Assembly (NCBI GenBank): GCA_018266875.1
Contig: JAFDZR010000019.1
Coordinates: forward strand, 1 to 63,507
From: Bacteroidota bacterium
GTDB taxonomy: Bacteria > Bacteroidota > Ignavibacteria > Tepidaquicellales > Tepidaquicellaceae
DNA length: 63,507 bases
Direction of reading: 5' to 3'
Position numbers and translations under genes: made by a program. Positions 1-9,060 of this stretch are shown here, piece after piece. The first letter of the stretch is position 1, and each line of letters begins with the position of its first letter. The notes beneath the pieces are model-generated. The model saw only the letters and a list, made by a program, of their open reading frames with translations. It was not told the origin of the DNA and did no database searches.

Positions 1-228
1 AAATTAATTTGGACAGTATTGATTAATCCGAAGGAAATTTCCTCAGTAAATTCACTTCAGAGATCTTTTGGGGAAATTGAATTTCATATTACATTATTTA
101 TCCGGAAGTATATTTTAGATTAATATAACAGAGATGACAATATCGAAATATATTCTTCAGAAAATTATAAAATACATAGAGAAGTATGAATCTCAATTCT
201 AATAGAATAAATTAGTTTCAAAATTTCA

Positions 229-390
229 GGTAAGCCGGAAGCATATTTGATTCCTGATCTGATCAAAACTGACTTTGAGAAGGAAAGCCTGCATAAGGGA
301 TATTCAAACAGTTGAAACTCAATTGAAAATTTCCATTCAGGTGAAAGTTATATTCCGATGAATCTGGGTAAGGATATTTATTGCAGTTAA
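229..390 (+). pseudogene. possible decayed coding remnant
   Basis: One plus-strand frame reads like protein (starting GKPEAYLIPDLIKTDFEKES) from 229 to a TGA at 313-315 and then stays open to a TAA at 388-390. Its composition resembles the coding sequence in this window more than the AT-rich DNA around it. There is no start codon in a usable place and an internal stop, so it cannot be an intact gene. The family is not recognised. It may be the eroded end of a gene lying to the left, or chance. Confidence 0.2.
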
Positions 391-962
391 AGATTTAACA
401 TTAAACAACGAATCATTAATTATCATCCATACTTCTTAATCAGGATAAATTACAGTTGTTATTTTTAACTTTTCCCCTATAAAGTAATATCAAATAAAGA
501 TGAATAAAATATTTAAGATTTAGAATGTCTTAAAAGAACAAAACCTTTTTACCGGATAAACAGAAAATCCAATTCGTTTGACAGATCCAATTTATTCTAA
601 TATATCCGAGGCTGAACACATTTTAAATTCAGCTTACTTCAACAGAATAAAAATAAATAGGCACTATACAAAAATCCTGTTCAATTCAGGATAGAATTTA
701 TTCAACTTAAATCTTCTTAACAAAATTATTAACAAATTTCTAACAAAGGGTTCAATATTTTAAAAATCCCGTTATAATAAATTGTTTCTCAAGAAACATT
801 TTTGATACATTGATAATACATGTATTTAGTGTGTTATGAGTTAAATTGTTTAGATTTTCTAAATAATTAGCGCAAATTTTTACAAAAATATTCACAATTA
901 GTAACAATTCAAAAAATAAAAGAAATATTTTTCTATGCATAGAAAATTAACGCAGAATTGAA

Positions 963-970
963 TAAATTTG
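963..970 (+). promoter_or_regulatory. putative -7 element for mnmG
   Basis: TAAATTTG fits the Bacteroidota -7 consensus TAnnTTTG and lies 20 bases before the mnmG ATG. No TTG -33 element is present at the expected distance, so this is a weak call based on one half of the promoter. Confidence 0.3.
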
Positions 971-990
971 CAGTTCAATATTTATAGATA

Positions 991-2913
991 ATGAAAAATT
1001 CAGATTCATATGACATAGTGGTAATAGGTGCGGGTCATGCGGGAATCGAGGCTTCGTTTTCGGCTGCACGAATGGGAATGTCAGTTGGGCTTGTAACAAT
1101 GGATGTAAGTTCGATCGGCAGAATGAGCTGCAATCCTGCCATAGGCGGAACGGCAAAAGGTCATCTTGTAAGGGAAATTGATGCGCTAGGCGGAGTAATG
1201 GGACAGCTTGCTGACAAAACCGGAATTCAGTTCAAGATGCTGAATACTTCAAAAGGACCTGCAATCTGGTCTCCCAGATGTCAGTCTGACAAGGATCTTT
1301 ATTCACTTGAAGCCATAAAGTTAATAACCGGGCAGGAAAACATTGAAATTATTCAGGATATGGCAAAAGAGCTGATAGTAAATGATAATGCTCCCGGTTC
1401 AGATATTAATGGAAATAATTACAGATATTCAGTAAAAGGCATAAAAACGGAAACCGGAAGACAAATAAATTGCAGTTCTGTAATAATTACATCAGGCACT
1501 TTTCTAAATGCCGTAATGCATACTGGGAAATCAAATATCGAAGGAGGACGGCTTGGAGAGAAATCTGCTACCGGTTTATCACAATGCATGCTGGGATTGG
1601 GTTTTGAAACCGGAAGACTGAAAACCGGGACACCGCCAAGATTATTCAAGGAAACCATTGATTTTTCAGTAACTGAAATTCAAAAAGGGGACGATGATCC
1701 CAAACCGTTTTCACATAAAAAATACATAGATTTTCCTTTTCAAAGGCAGATCGACTGTTTTCTTACTCATACAAATGAAAAAACGCATGAGATTCTAAGA
1801 ACAGGTTTTGAGGATTCACCGATGTTCACAGGCAGAATAAAGGGAATAGGTCCAAGATACTGTCCTTCAATAGAAGATAAAATTTCCAGATTTTCAGATA
1901 AACCGAGGCATCAGATCTTCCTTGAACCGGAAACACTTGACGGTGAAACTATCTATATGAATGGATTTTCGACCAGCTTACCTGTTGATGTTCAGGAGAA
2001 AGCCGCAAGAACCATCCCCGGTCTTGAAAATGTAAAACTTGCAAAACAGGGATATGCAGTAGAGTATGATTTTTTCCCAACACATCAGATAAATCTTACA
2101 CTTGAAACCAAACTTGTATCAGGACTTTATACAGCCGGCCAAATAAACGGAACTTCAGGATATGAAGAAGCCGCGGCGCAGGGTCTCATGTCAGGAATAA
2201 ATTCCGCATTGAAAATAAAAGGTTCAGGTCCGTTCATACTAAAAAGAAGTGAAGCATACATTGGGGTTCTCATTGATGACCTGATAAATAAATGTCCGGA
2301 TGAACCGTACAGAATGTTTACATCATGTGCGGAATACAGACTGATATTAAGACAGGACAATGCAGACAGAAGATTGATGAAATATGGTTATGAATTAGGA
2401 TTGATTGACAATGAAATGATAAAATATCTTACTGAAAAAACAACACTAATTACAGAAGGTCTGAATTTTTTCAATAAAAACACAATAAGTCCTAAAAATC
2501 TGAATGGGATTCTAAAAAGTAAAAACTCAAGTGAATTAACTCAGAATGAATTTCTCAGTAATGTAATTAAAAGGAATGAGATCTCTTTGAGAGACATTCT
2601 TGAACTGGAATCATATGATGAGAATGAATTAATAAAAAATTTAAGGAAAAATAAAGATGCAGCCGGTCAGATAGAAATTGAAATAAAATACAAGGGTTAC
2701 ATTGACAGACAGGATGAACAGATAAATTATTTTATGAAGAACGAAGCAATAAGAATACCTGAAGATTTCAAATATGAAAAAATAAAGTCGCTTTCCACGG
2801 AAGCACTTGAAAAACTTAAAAAGATAAAGCCAAATTCAATAGGTCAGGCAATGAGAATTTCCGGTGTGCGTCCGTCTGATATATCCGCTGTAATGATTTA
2901 TATGAGAGGATAA
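991..2913 (+). CDS. mnmG: tRNA uridine-5-carboxymethylaminomethyl(34) synthesis enzyme MnmG
   Basis: MnmG works with the GTPase MnmE to install the carboxymethylaminomethyl group on U34 of tRNAs reading split codon boxes, in the cytoplasm, using FAD, NADH and methylene-tetrahydrofolate. The 640-residue length fits the family (about 630). The FAD-binding GAGHAG motif is at residues 13-18, followed by the family block around C47-N48-P49. The second conserved cysteine is in GPRYCPSIEDK (C291), and the C-terminal helical domain ends in the usual QAMRISGVRPSDI segment. The ATG start is clear because the Rossmann fold follows at once. No partner mnmE is in the window. The gene stands 33 bases before the next gene and may be co-transcribed with it. 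Confidence 0.97.
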   Translation: MKNSDSYDIVVIGAGHAGIEASFSAARMGMSVGLVTMDVSSIGRMSCNPAIGGTAKGHLVREIDALGGVMGQLADKTGIQFKMLNTSKGPAIWSPRCQSDKDLYSLEAIKLITGQENIEIIQDMAKELIVNDNAPGSDINGNNYRYSVKGIKTETGRQINCSSVIITSGTFLNAVMHTGKSNIEGGRLGEKSATGLSQCMLGLGFETGRLKTGTPPRLFKETIDFSVTEIQKGDDDPKPFSHKKYIDFPFQRQIDCFLTHTNEKTHEILRTGFEDSPMFTGRIKGIGPRYCPSIEDKISRFSDKPRHQIFLEPETLDGETIYMNGFSTSLPVDVQEKAARTIPGLENVKLAKQGYAVEYDFFPTHQINLTLETKLVSGLYTAGQINGTSGYEEAAAQGLMSGINSALKIKGSGPFILKRSEAYIGVLIDDLINKCPDEPYRMFTSCAEYRLILRQDNADRRLMKYGYELGLIDNEMIKYLTEKTTLITEGLNFFNKNTISPKNLNGILKSKNSSELTQNEFLSNVIKRNEISLRDILELESYDENELIKNLRKNKDAAGQIEIEIKYKGYIDRQDEQINYFMKNEAIRIPEDFKYEKIKSLSTEALEKLKKIKPNSIGQAMRISGVRPSDISAVMIYMRG

Positions 2914-2946
2914 AATAATCAACAAAAATTTTTAATTTATTTCAGA

Positions 2947-4299
2947 ATGAAAAAACAGTTCAGTGAAGAATTTTTAAAAGAATTATTTTCGGAAATATCC
3001 GAGGCAAATGCTGAGATCAGAAAATATTATCCCGGAGACTCTCCGGAAAGACAGCCGGTTCAGACAGTTTACGGCGGAGCACAGTTATTTAAATCCGGCA
3101 GTATAAAAAAGATCGGAGAGCTGGCTTTACAATCAATGAATGAATACGGTTCAGATCCTGAAATATTCACTGATGCACTCGGTATAAAAGGGGACAGCAG
3201 TTATAAATCCAGTATACATAATAAAGTAATTAAAAAACTTGAATCAGAAGCGGTAGAAGATTTCAGAATAGACTTTGAGGACGGTTTCGGGATCAGACCG
3301 GACAGCGAGGAGGACGAAACAGCAATGTTCACATCAGGGGAAGTTGCAAAATCAATGAGTGAAAAAACTCTTTCTCCGTTTATCGGGATCAGAGTTAAGA
3401 CACTTTCAGATGAAATGATGCGAAGAGCTCTCAGAACTCTTGATATTTTTATTACCAATCTCACAGAAAAATCAAACGGCATTCTGCCTGATAATTTCGT
3501 CGTAACCCTTCCGAAAGTAACACACATAAAGCATGTTTCTGCTTTTGTAAAAGCACTTAAATTACTTGAGAAAAAAAACGGACTTACTGAAGGCAGTCTG
3601 AAAATGGAGATAATGGTTGAAACCACTCAGTCGGTATTTGATCATAAAGGAAATGCAAATCTTATGTCTCTGATCAGAGAATCAGAAGGAAGATGTATCG
3701 CAGCTCATTTCGGAGTTTATGATTACACTGCTTTATGTGATATCACAGCCAGATATCAGAATATGCAGCATCCGGTGTGTGATTTTGCAAGACAGATTAT
3801 GAAGGTAACACTTGCCGGAACCGGCATCTGGCTTTCGGACGGAGCTACAAACATAATGCCTGTACCGGTTCACAGAGGAAATGATCTGACAGAAGATCAG
3901 AAACAGGGGAACAGGGAAAGTATTTACAGAGCTTGGAAAATTTCCTTTGAGGATATAAAACATTCTCTTCAGAGCGGATTTTATCAGGGATGGGATCTTC
4001 ATCCGGCTCAGATACCGGTAAGATATGCAGCAGTATATGATTTCTTCCTTGAGGGACTTCAGCAGGCATCCGAACGGCTGATCAATTTTATAGATAAAGC
4101 CGCACAGGCTACACTGGTCGGAGATGTTTTTGATGATGCAGCAACAGGTCAGGGACTGTTGAATTATTTTTTAAGGGCATACAACTGCGGGGCAGTAACG
4201 AAAGAGGAGATAACAAGGACGGGACTAACGGAAGAGGATCTGAGAAGCAGATCATTTCTTAAGATAACAGAGAACAGACAAAAACGAAGTAAGAATTAG
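2947..4299 (+). CDS. HpcH/HpaI aldolase/citrate lyase-fold protein (DUF6986 type)
   Basis: This 450-residue protein belongs to the phosphoenolpyruvate/pyruvate-domain TIM-barrel superfamily (citrate lyase beta, malate synthase, HpaI). The closest named group I recognise is DUF6986, sometimes labelled 'phosphoenolpyruvate kinase' without firm biochemistry. Visible barrel features are the acidic segment EDFRIDFEDGFGIRP near residue 105 and KMEIMVETTQSVFD near residue 220, which would supply Mg-binding acids. HFGVYDYTA follows near residue 255, and GWDLHPAQIPVRY sits near residue 345, as in malate synthase/citrate lyase-like barrels. Substrate is unknown. It follows mnmG by 33 bases and ends just before a strong terminator. 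Confidence is high for the fold and low for the reaction. Confidence 0.8.
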   Translation: MKKQFSEEFLKELFSEISEANAEIRKYYPGDSPERQPVQTVYGGAQLFKSGSIKKIGELALQSMNEYGSDPEIFTDALGIKGDSSYKSSIHNKVIKKLESEAVEDFRIDFEDGFGIRPDSEEDETAMFTSGEVAKSMSEKTLSPFIGIRVKTLSDEMMRRALRTLDIFITNLTEKSNGILPDNFVVTLPKVTHIKHVSAFVKALKLLEKKNGLTEGSLKMEIMVETTQSVFDHKGNANLMSLIRESEGRCIAAHFGVYDYTALCDITARYQNMQHPVCDFARQIMKVTLAGTGIWLSDGATNIMPVPVHRGNDLTEDQKQGNRESIYRAWKISFEDIKHSLQSGFYQGWDLHPAQIPVRYAAVYDFFLEGLQQASERLINFIDKAAQATLVGDVFDDAATGQGLLNYFLRAYNCGAVTKEEITRTGLTEEDLRSRSFLKITENRQKRSKN

Positions 4300-4350
4300 T
4301 AAAAGGGATTGTGTATAAAAGAAATTAACATGTTTTGTATTTTGGCAGTG

Positions 4351-4413
4351 AAACCTGACAGGTTTTTATTTTTTATTATATTATCACATATTATATAAAA
4401 ACCTGTCAGGTTT
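4351..4413. terminator. bidirectional terminator with 19-bp perfect arms
   Basis: The arms 4351-4369 and 4395-4413 are perfectly complementary over 19 bases, with a 25-base AT-rich spacer. Each arm contains the near-palindrome AACCTGACAGGTT, so each can also fold on itself. T-runs follow on both strands. The site lies between two convergent genes (2947-4299 plus and 4469-6916 minus), which fits termination in both directions. Confidence 0.7.
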
Positions 4414-4468
4414 TTTTTACTGATAAAATTTACTCCGGTTATCAGGTAATCCGGAATTAAATTCCGAA

Positions 4469-6916
4469 TTACTTCCCCTGCCTCCGTATATCAAAAGGCA
4501 CGATCAGCTTCATACTGATATTCCTGCCCATATTAAATACCCCTGTCCTGCCTGTAACTTCATTAACAGCTTCATATTTCAATCTGCTCAAATGACTCTG
4601 ATATCCAGCATCTGTCAGGTTATTTACATTCAGATAAAGTGAAAATAATGTCTTCTTGTTTATAACCACGTCCGTACCAATACCAATATTCAAAAGCGCA
4701 TATCCCGGCGTGGCAGTCTCAGTTCCATTGGCTGAATAAAATTTATTCTGTGCAAAATATTTATCTACTCCGATCAAAAAATATGAATTATGAAAATTCT
4801 CTGACAGCTTTTTAATATCTGCCCTAAGCTCGGATGTAATCTTAAACGGCGGCGTAAATGGAAGATATTTTGAAGAATCCGGCTGATCTTCCTGTAAAGA
4901 CTGCACATATGAAAATGTGTTTTCAAAATGAAGCCAGTCAAGAGGATGCGGGTGTATGTCAATACTTAGCTCCCCGCCGTAAAGATCTGCATTGCCTGAT
5001 GAATATTTAAAAGTACTGAATCCGTCTGTTATTGAATCTCCTCCGGCAATTCCCTGAAGCTTCTCCAGAAAAATGTAATTATTTATTTTATTATAAAATA
5101 AACTTGCCTCTCCGGTTACATGAAGTGTATTTACTCCGAATGCATAATCAAGCTGTAAACTGTTCTCAGGCTTTAAAGTCGGCACTCCGATTATGTAATT
5201 TACAGTTCCTTCATGAACACCATTTGCTGAAAGTTCTGCTATATTTGGTGCACGGAATCCCTTTGAAATATTCAGCTTGGTATAGAAATTTTCATTGAAC
5301 TGATATGCCGCTCCGACACTCCCGGACACTCCGTAAAATTCCGAATGAAAATCCGAAAATTGTCTGATTGAATTCGGATCGGCAGCAACGGTCCTGTTTC
5401 CGTCTGCATCAACATAAAGATCTTTACCGTGTTCATTCCTGATATCATAGCGCAGTCCGCCGCTTAAATTCAGTTTCACGTATGATTTTTTCACAATTCC
5501 AAATACTCCTATATCAAACAAATTATAATCCGGAATTAAGAATTCTGTTCCTTTATTAAGTGAATTCTGATACATTCCGCTTGCTCCGAATGAAATATTG
5601 TAATTATTTTTTTCAGGAAGATTATAATGAACTTCATAATTAACAGAGTTCAGCAGAAAATAAAGTCCATATTGATTTACTTTTAATATATCGGCAAATT
5701 CCTGTCTCTGATTCTGCTGCCACCCTATTATTGTTTTCAGACTTCCGTTCCCTAAGATAAAATTATTATTCAGAACAAGTGAGTAATGATGTATCTTCTG
5801 ATAGGGTGTGACAGGAGTATAGGATTTCAGATCACTGTTGTTTGCAATTTCGCTTCCTTCGGTAGTATCGTTCACGGCAATGACCTTTACAAATTTTCCT
5901 GTAGATCTGTCTCTTTCACCTTCTATTATTCCCGGAGTCAGATTATAAACACTGAAATGCAGATGTGAATATCCCCATGATTTATTCAGTCCGATTATTC
6001 CGCTCAGATTATTTTCTTTGAAACAGGAATTGAAAACATATCCGTCATATTTGTTCTTATAGGAATGAGCCGATTTATTGCTGTATCTCAGATCCCATAT
6101 AAAGCCTTTCTGGTTGCCTGACAGACTTGCGGACAATCCGATCAGACCGTTATTTGTCTGATAATTTGAAAGCAGATTCCCTGAGATTACTCCGTTTGGA
6201 AGTGTCGGAGCTGAGATCAAATTTATTACACCGGCCATTGCATCTGAACCGTAAGCCAGACTTGCCGGTCCTTTAAGTATCTCAACTTTATTGACAGTAT
6301 ACTCGTCAATCTCAATCCCATGTTCGTCCCCCCACTGCTGCCCTTCCTGTCTTACTCCGTCCTTTACTACTACTACTCTGTTGTATCCAAGTCCGCGGAT
6401 GACAGGTTTGGATATTCCCGATCCTGTAGTGATCTGTGAAATGCCGGGATAAGTTGCTATTGCATCTATTATGTTAGTAGCGGAAGATTGCTTAAGCTGT
6501 ACAGGAGAAATAGTCGTGATCGGAGTCGGTGTTCTGTTCCTCTCCGAAGCTTCAGAAAGTCCGGTTACAACAATTTCATTCAGTTCCACTATCGATTCCT
6601 CCATAGCAAAATCCATTTCTGAAACTTTTGAAAGATCTATCTTATCGGAAATTAGTTTATATCCGATCAGACTTACCTGAACAAGTACCTTCGACTGCGG
6701 AAGATCTTCAAGTCTGTATGATCCGTCTTTTCCTGACATTGTTCCGGTTTTTAGGTCTGGAATATATACTGAAGCGTCAGGCAGGGCTTCGCCTGTTTTT
6801 TTATCTGTGATCTTACCGGATAATGTTGTTCTGACCGGCTCATCAATGCTAAATGGTAAAGCCGATTCTGAAAAAAGTATTGTTAATAATATTATTATAA
6901 ATAATGTCTTGATCAT
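4469..6916 (-). CDS. TonB-dependent outer-membrane receptor
   Basis: An outer-membrane receptor of about 815 residues that would import a metal complex or other ligand using TonB energy. After a signal peptide (MIKTLFIIILLTILF...) comes a carboxypeptidase-like regulatory domain (LSGKITDKKTGEALPDASVYI), a plug domain (IRGLGYNRVVVVKDGVRQEG, then ILKGPASLAYGSDAMAGVINLI) and a long beta-barrel. The frame extends 11 codons upstream to 6949, but the signal peptide argues for the ATG at 6916. The plug segment QQWGDEHGIEID and the adjacent small His/Cys-rich exported protein recall zinc/iron-type receptors (ZnuD-like) of Bacteroidota. That substrate guess is an inference. The last residues (MKLIVPFDIRR) resemble a final barrel strand with a short tail. 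Confidence 0.9.
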   Translation of the reverse strand: MIKTLFIIILLTILFSESALPFSIDEPVRTTLSGKITDKKTGEALPDASVYIPDLKTGTMSGKDGSYRLEDLPQSKVLVQVSLIGYKLISDKIDLSKVSEMDFAMEESIVELNEIVVTGLSEASERNRTPTPITTISPVQLKQSSATNIIDAIATYPGISQITTGSGISKPVIRGLGYNRVVVVKDGVRQEGQQWGDEHGIEIDEYTVNKVEILKGPASLAYGSDAMAGVINLISAPTLPNGVISGNLLSNYQTNNGLIGLSASLSGNQKGFIWDLRYSNKSAHSYKNKYDGYVFNSCFKENNLSGIIGLNKSWGYSHLHFSVYNLTPGIIEGERDRSTGKFVKVIAVNDTTEGSEIANNSDLKSYTPVTPYQKIHHYSLVLNNNFILGNGSLKTIIGWQQNQRQEFADILKVNQYGLYFLLNSVNYEVHYNLPEKNNYNISFGASGMYQNSLNKGTEFLIPDYNLFDIGVFGIVKKSYVKLNLSGGLRYDIRNEHGKDLYVDADGNRTVAADPNSIRQFSDFHSEFYGVSGSVGAAYQFNENFYTKLNISKGFRAPNIAELSANGVHEGTVNYIIGVPTLKPENSLQLDYAFGVNTLHVTGEASLFYNKINNYIFLEKLQGIAGGDSITDGFSTFKYSSGNADLYGGELSIDIHPHPLDWLHFENTFSYVQSLQEDQPDSSKYLPFTPPFKITSELRADIKKLSENFHNSYFLIGVDKYFAQNKFYSANGTETATPGYALLNIGIGTDVVINKKTLFSLYLNVNNLTDAGYQSHLSRLKYEAVNEVTGRTGVFNMGRNISMKLIVPFDIRRQGK

Positions 6917-7005
6917 TTTTATGAAAAAATTAATGTGTATGAAATACATAATTACCGGTTTAGGGTAATTATGTACAGTCCGTTTAAATTATTATTGATT
7001 TTGGA

Positions 7006-7326
7006 TCAGGAAACTGATGGAGGACCTCTTTGAGAAATATCATAATTGTGATCACAGATCACAATGTTTTCAAAGACAGGCAGTACTTTTGTTGTATAAT
7101 GTAAATCGCTGTTGATGCTGAGCTGAGTTGTGTAATTATCGGATAGTACAGGCGTATAATCACACAAAACGCAGTGATGCTCGGCAGGATGAAAGTGTGT
7201 AAAACTTCTTTCACAGCAGTGAACTTCGTTTCGGTGTTCGTAAACATGAACTGATTCCGCAATCAGCGGAAATAGAAAAATCAGAAGTGTAAATAAAGCA
7301 ATATTTTTTCTGAGACGTTCTAAGAT
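7006..7326 (-). CDS. small His/Cys-rich exported or membrane-anchored protein
   Basis: A reading frame on the minus strand is open from 7419 to the TGA at 7006-7008. It encodes an n-region with charged residues (LERLRKN), a hydrophobic stretch (IALFTLLIFLFPLIAES) and then a His/Cys-rich segment with EH, HCCE, HFH and EHHCVLCDY. The tail ends QRGPPSVS. Signal plus metal-ligand-rich domain plus a CxxC next to a TonB receptor matches a type of small exported protein I associate with Bacteroidota metal-receptor loci, possibly a metal sensor or chaperone (inference). No ATG, GTG or TTG is available. ATC at 7326-7324 gives the best signal peptide and about 106 residues. An earlier ATG frame meets a stop, so a frameshifted or lost start is also possible. 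It ends about 90 bases before the receptor start and is probably in the same operon. Confidence 0.6.
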   Translation of the reverse strand: MLERLRKNIALFTLLIFLFPLIAESVHVYEHRNEVHCCERSFTHFHPAEHHCVLCDYTPVLSDNYTTQLSINSDLHYTTKVLPVFENIVICDHNYDISQRGPPSVS

Positions 7327-7564
7327 ATTGCAGGGATAATTAAATTTGAGAAATTTGCGGTTCTTTGTAAGTTCATTTTCATTGTGCAGACTGAAATCAA
7401 TAATTCCTGTATAAAAGTTTCAGATATACTGATTTGAATATTGTAATATTAATTATATCGTTTTTCACATACAATCTAATATTAATTTTTGTACTAATAC
7501 CGGATGTGTTCATATTTATTTGAAATCATAATTGTTATTTTGTCTATATAATTAATTTATCGTT

Positions 7565-9013
7565 ATGGATGACAGTAATGTAATTACCTATCAGGAAATA
7601 CAGTCAGTTATTTCGGGGCTGGGAAACAATGAAAAATTCAGTGCTGATCTGGAACTGATTGAAAATTTTCTCTCCGACTATTATGAGTACAGTATTACAG
7701 AAAGAGATAAAGCGGATTTTCCTTCTTCGTTTAATTATATTACGGCAGGTTTTAATCTGTGCACTTCAGCAATAAATAAACTGGATCTAATTTCAGCTCA
7801 GAACAAAGATGAAAATTTAAAAGAGCTGTTTGAACGAAAGATCGCGGATCTTAAAATGCATGTCCTTAAATTCACCGCAGCAAATAATTTTACCACTGGT
7901 CTTTTTCATTATACAAACAGAAATCCCGGTCTAGCAAATCAGTTCTTCTCAGAATGCGAAAAGAATTTCAAGGAACTTTTCAATATTACAAAAGACGGCA
8001 GATACGTGATCCAGTCCGACCTGTCAAAATATTTCAGACATATGTCTGAAGGTCTTGAAAAATTTATCACCGGTGATCTTATTGATGCCAGGAAAAATTA
8101 TCAGATTGCCAAGATCGGATTTGAGGATATAGTTAAAAAACTTGAACTGGATATTTCCGATGAAAGCAGATATTTGAAGATCAAAATTGATTATATCTGC
8201 AGGGACTGCAGTACACTTCTTCATATGTCAAATGCGCAGTTTTATTTCAGGTCAAAAAATTATAAACTCGCTGTTGAAAATTATGAAAAACTTCTAGCTA
8301 ATATAAAATCAACAGTTGACGATGTCTCCGGGGAGAATGCTGATGAAGATACAGAAAAGTATAAGAATTTTTACATGGGAAATTATTATTACAACTGCGG
8401 ATATATGAATATTTCAAAAGCTCTTGAAAATCAGAAACAGGAAAAATGGGATGAAGCTCTTGAATCATTTGACCACGCCAGAAATGACTGGACAAGGGCT
8501 ACCGACTTTCTGCTTAAATCTGATATTCAGCAGGCATTGACTCTGCAGGAAACTATAAGCCATAATGAATTCTCCATAGATCAGTATATTGAATCCTGTA
8601 TGAAGGATAAAGAACACTGTTTGAAAATAATCGAACTTGAAGAAAAAGTCAGGACTCAGCAGGAAGAACTTTTTAACATGCTCAAACCTGCAGGGATTAC
8701 CGTGAATAATATTCAGGATATTAATAATACTGTCGAACAGAATGTTCAGATCGTTCAGAAAATAGAAAATAAAACTCGCGAGAATTTAAAAGAACTTCTT
8801 GAACTTCTGAAATCAGTGCCGATGAATGAAGCCGAAAAGAAAACAATTGAATCTGAAGGTAAAGAACTTGTGAATTCAACAGAGAAAGGTCCTAAGTTCC
8901 TGGATAAAGCAAAATCATTCACGGAAAAAGTCAGCGGAATTGTAAAAAATGTCGGAGAAATAGCAACTCCCATCATTCCGGTTGTAAAAGCTCTTGCCAT
9001 GATGCTTGCATAG
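7565..9013 (+). CDS. uncharacterised helical protein, TPR-like with coiled-coil tail
   Basis: I do not recognise a named family for this 482-residue protein. It has no signal peptide. Residues about 100-350 are strongly helical with TPR-like spacing (SKNYKLAVENYEKLLA, EKWDEALESFDHARNDW). Residues about 355-420 are heptad-rich and probably coiled coil. The last 60 residues form amphipathic helices ending in the hydrophobic KNVGEIATPIIPVVKALAMM, a kind of tail also seen in bacterial effector or conflict-related adaptor proteins. That parallel is only an impression. It starts with ATG after an AT-rich intergenic region and is followed after about 30 bases by the repeat that holds the pgeF start. 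The two genes may share a transcript. Confidence 0.75.
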   Translation: MDDSNVITYQEIQSVISGLGNNEKFSADLELIENFLSDYYEYSITERDKADFPSSFNYITAGFNLCTSAINKLDLISAQNKDENLKELFERKIADLKMHVLKFTAANNFTTGLFHYTNRNPGLANQFFSECEKNFKELFNITKDGRYVIQSDLSKYFRHMSEGLEKFITGDLIDARKNYQIAKIGFEDIVKKLELDISDESRYLKIKIDYICRDCSTLLHMSNAQFYFRSKNYKLAVENYEKLLANIKSTVDDVSGENADEDTEKYKNFYMGNYYYNCGYMNISKALENQKQEKWDEALESFDHARNDWTRATDFLLKSDIQQALTLQETISHNEFSIDQYIESCMKDKEHCLKIIELEEKVRTQQEELFNMLKPAGITVNNIQDINNTVEQNVQIVQKIENKTRENLKELLELLKSVPMNEAEKKTIESEGKELVNSTEKGPKFLDKAKSFTEKVSGIVKNVGEIATPIIPVVKALAMMLA

Positions 9014-9030
9014 ATTTAAATTTTTTTAAA

Positions 9031-9060
9031 TTGAGTGATATTGAGTGATATTGAGTGATA
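9031..9060 (+). repeat. three perfect copies of a 10-bp tandem repeat
   Basis: TTGAGTGATA occurs three times head to tail at 9031-9040, 9041-9050 and 9051-9060. Each copy carries a GTG and a TTG. Because 10 is not a multiple of three, each copy puts these codons in a different frame. Only the middle GTG (9045) and the last TTG (9051) are in frame with pgeF. A change in copy number would move or remove the upstream start options. Confidence 0.95.

Larger units (their letters stand above)
1..990. other. AT-rich gene-poor region upstream of mnmG
   Basis: No convincing intact gene is visible in these 990 bases. Frame 1 is open from the left edge to a TAA at 121-123, so the tail of a gene entering from the left is possible. 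A 22-codon ATG frame runs 134-202. Short coding-like stretches follow and then pure AT-rich sequence. A palindrome with 7-bp arms (TGTTTCT-CA-AGAAACA, 783-798) could be an operator, but nothing shows its user. I looked for DnaA boxes because mnmG often lies near oriC and found none matching TTATCCACA. Confidence 0.5.

Noticed and set aside
752..940. 62-codon minus-strand frame with a hydrophobic start
   Set aside because: It lies in extremely AT-rich DNA, the hydrophobic start is what such composition gives by chance, and nothing follows it that resembles a mature protein.
1..990. Possible oriC next to mnmG
   Set aside because: mnmG can neighbour oriC, but no DnaA boxes (TTATCCACA or close variants) and no dnaA/dnaN genes are visible.
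7059..7262. 67-codon minus-strand ORF
   Set aside because: It is an out-of-frame shadow of the His/Cys-rich protein at 7006-7326. Its own translation shows no fold or motif.
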